Under the pieces are notes generated by a model, which was not told where the DNA came from, made no database searches, and saw only the letters and a program-made list of their open reading frames with translations. A DNA stretch of 64,000 nucleotides, taken from contig NW_024466307.1 in NCBI RefSeq assembly GCF_017591425.1, positions 1 through 64,000 on the forward strand, read 5' to 3'. Of this stretch, positions 62,443 through 64,000 are shown one piece after another (the first letter of the stretch is position 1; the number at the start of each line of letters is the position of its first letter). The position numbers and the translations under genes were made by a program. The DNA comes from Ochotona curzoniae. Its lineage: Eukaryota > Chordata > Mammalia > Lagomorpha > Ochotonidae.

Positions 62443-62908
62443 GGTCATTGTGGGGAGGCCGCAGCCATCCACGTGGGCTTGAGCTGTCGAGCGACCAGGT
62501 AGGAAAGTGTCTTGTGAAAAGGGATGTGGAGCCACCAGAGAGAGCGCCGGAGAAGGCCTGGAGCCTGAAGACACCCACGAGGAAGGGCAGGGCTTCTGCC
62601 GAAAAGCAGGAGGATAACAGACCTGTTGCCAGAGACCAGCACTAAGCAAGTGAGCAGGAAAGCGGTGTCTATCAGGACAACTTGGATCAAGCACTGAGCG
62701 GGCAGGGGTAGGCAGGACAGCTGTGGAGGGCCTCCAGGAGGGGCTGGGGTGCACGGCCAAGGCACGGGCAAGCGGGGAAGGGGTAACGAGTGTGTGAGTA
62801 GAGGGCAGGGATACGGGGGAGCACCTCCCCAAAGAGCCTCTCCAAAAGAAGGGTTCAGGGCAGAGGGCAGGAAGGGCTGCGGGGAAACAGTCCAGGGGTC
62901 CAGGCCTG

Positions 62909-62992
62909 TGCTGCCGGGAGCACAGGCCCTGAAAGCGCTCCCTTGTCCAGGCCCAAGTGGTTCCCCGGCCACCGTCATACCTGCTCATGACT
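62909..62992. repeat. Second copy of the 2.1-kb subtelomeric unit, part 2
   Basis: gggagcacaggccctgaaagc-ctc and ccggccaccgtcatacctgct align to 27958-28035, in the order expected after part 1. Confidence 0.85.
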
Positions 62993-63043
62993 TCTGCCAC
63001 CTGCAGTACAAGTTCCCAAGTGTGCCCCAAAAGCCTGGCCATT

Positions 63044-63348
63044 GGGCCCGGTGCGGTGGCGCAGTGGTTAAGGTCCTCGTCTTGCACGCCCGGGATCCCA
63101 TATGGGCACTGGTACTACTCCCAGCAGCCCCGCTTCCCATCCAGCTCCCTGCCTGTGGCCCGGGAAAGCAGTCGAGGTCGGTCCAAGGCTCTGGGACCCT
63201 GCACCCACATGGGAGACCCGGAAGAGGCTCCTGGCTTCGGATTGGCTCAGCTCCAGCCGTGGCGGCCACCTGGGGAGTGAATCATCAGACAGAAGATCTT
63301 CCTCTCTGTCTCTCCTCCTCTCTGTATATCCGCCTTTCCAATAAAAAT
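63044..63348 (+). mobile_element. Young CSINE, sense, with target-site duplication
   Basis: Full length from gggcccggtgcggtggcgcagtgg to an ataaaaataa tail. It is flanked by aaaagcctggccat (63029-63042) and aaaagcctgaccat (63349-63362), identical except for one base. It split the second duplicon copy after the duplication. Confidence 0.95.
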
Positions 63349-63400
63349 AAAAGCCTGACCATCTCTTTGCACTGCAACACGAACACAGCACTGCATGCCT

Positions 63401-63450
63401 GCTCGGTTGAGCTCGGCTGGGCTCAGCTGTGCTCGATTGTGCTCGGTGGA
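63401..63450. repeat. 10-bp tandem repeat
   Basis: Five imperfect copies of GCTCGGTTGA-type decamers (gctcggttga, gctcggctgg, gctcagctgt, gctcgattgt, gctcggtgga). Confidence 0.85.
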
Positions 63451-63604
63451 GGGGGGGTGGAGGGGGAAAGGTGCTGGGAATATAGACGTCTCAGAATGCA
63501 CCTCGAGAGACAAGGGGATGGTGTCTATTGTCCCAGAGCGCCCGTTCGAAGGCTACCTAGTGGAACATCTTTTCTCAAAATGCCTCATCACTCCAGCGGC
63601 AAGA

Positions 63605-64000
63605 GTATTTAAGTGGCCCGACGTGGGACTACAACTTCCAGAGAGCCCATGGGCACGCAGACTGACGTGGGACTCGAACTCCCACAGTGCCCTGAGCGTG
63701 CTGACGTAGGACCCCAGCTCCCACAATGCCCTGAGCATGCTGACGTGGGACTGCAACTCCCAGAGGGCCCATGGGCACGCAGACTGACGTGGACTGCAAC
63801 TCCCACAGAGCCCTGAGCACGCACAATGACATGGGACTGCAACTCCCAGAGTTCTTTGCGTGTCCTGACGGAGTATCTTGCTGGTGAAGGCACCCTGACA
63901 CTTTTACCACAGAGGCCCAGGCTCATGCTAGGCACCAAGCGTCCTACACCCCCTCCTGGGCCTTGATATGCGGGCCGTTCGGCCTTGGACCCCTGGTCTT
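63605..64000. repeat. Second copy of the 2.1-kb subtelomeric unit, part 3 (runs off the window)
   Basis: The TGACGTGG motif cluster is expanded here. It is followed by agtatcttgctggtgaaggcaccctgacactt and gggccttgatatgcgggccgttcggccttggacccctggtctt, which align to 26620-26759 of the tandem unit. Order and orientation agree with parts 1 and 2, so a further array could begin beyond the right edge. Confidence 0.85.
63612..63882. promoter_or_regulatory. Tandem CRE-like + ZNF143/Staf-like motif array
   Basis: Six modules of about 40-46 bp. Each has a TGACGTRGGAC-like core followed by ctacaacttccagag, tcgaactcccacag, cccagctcccacaa, ctgcaactcccagag, ctgcaactcccacag and ctgcaactcccagag. ACTACAACTCCCAGA is the core of the ZNF143/Staf binding site and TGACGTGG resembles a CRE/ATF site. 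The better match here than in the tandem units suggests this copy is nearer the ancestral form. Binding and promoter activity are inferred. Confidence 0.5.

Larger units (their letters stand above)
62166..62908. other. Insertion inside the second duplicon copy, unidentified
   Basis: About 740 bp with no match in the tandem units. It contains a CA microsatellite (62299-62324) and a GCAA run (62424-62442). Otherwise GC-rich, with no recognised gene; open frames on both strands show no family motif. Confidence 0.5.

Overview
The window looks like one end of a lagomorph chromosome, most probably from a pika (Ochotona). This rests on many C-family SINEs (CSINEs), a tRNA-derived family confined to lagomorphs. 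The youngest copies (59462-59781 and 63044-63348) still have clear target-site duplications. No bacterial or viral genes were seen. The C-rich telomere strand (CCCTAA) is on + at the left, as expected if the chromosome end lies to the left.

Layout: (1) 1-22880 is an 18-bp satellite whose consensus reads as three telomere-sized hexamers, CCCTAA-GCCTCA-AACTGG. It is organised into higher-order repeats of about 2.9-3.2 kb and a nested duplication of about 2.55 kb. Because 18 is a multiple of 3, it keeps all six frames open and produces many spurious repetitive reading frames. (2) 22881-23500 is degenerate interstitial telomeric DNA. (3) 24165-40118 is a tandem array of a subtelomeric unit of about 2148 bp: one diverged first unit, six nearly identical units and a diverged partial last unit. 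(4) 40119-43550 is intergenic DNA with old SINEs and a MIR-like element. (5) About 43558-58516, minus strand, is the one recognisable protein gene, ANHX (anomalous homeobox). Nine coding exons with matching splice phases can be traced. The human gene lies in the terminal band 12q24.33, so the context fits. This copy carries a frameshift in its first coding exon and an in-frame TGA in its last exon, so it is probably decaying or a pseudogene. Its first intron holds a 19/21-bp GC-rich minisatellite, and its 5' end lies in a CpG island. (6) 59100-60652 is a SINE cluster, and 60653-61480 is an unidentified segment that may be LINE-related. (7) 61481-64000 is a second, older copy of the 2.1-kb subtelomeric unit, split by insertions, which runs off the right edge.

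ANHX is therefore bracketed by two copies of the same subtelomeric duplicon, and short telomere-like motifs sit at the duplicon seams (22.9-23.5, 40.12 and 60.65 kb). The most unusual element is the telomere-related 18-bp higher-order satellite. Some of its monomers carry full TTAGGGTTA sites on the minus strand.
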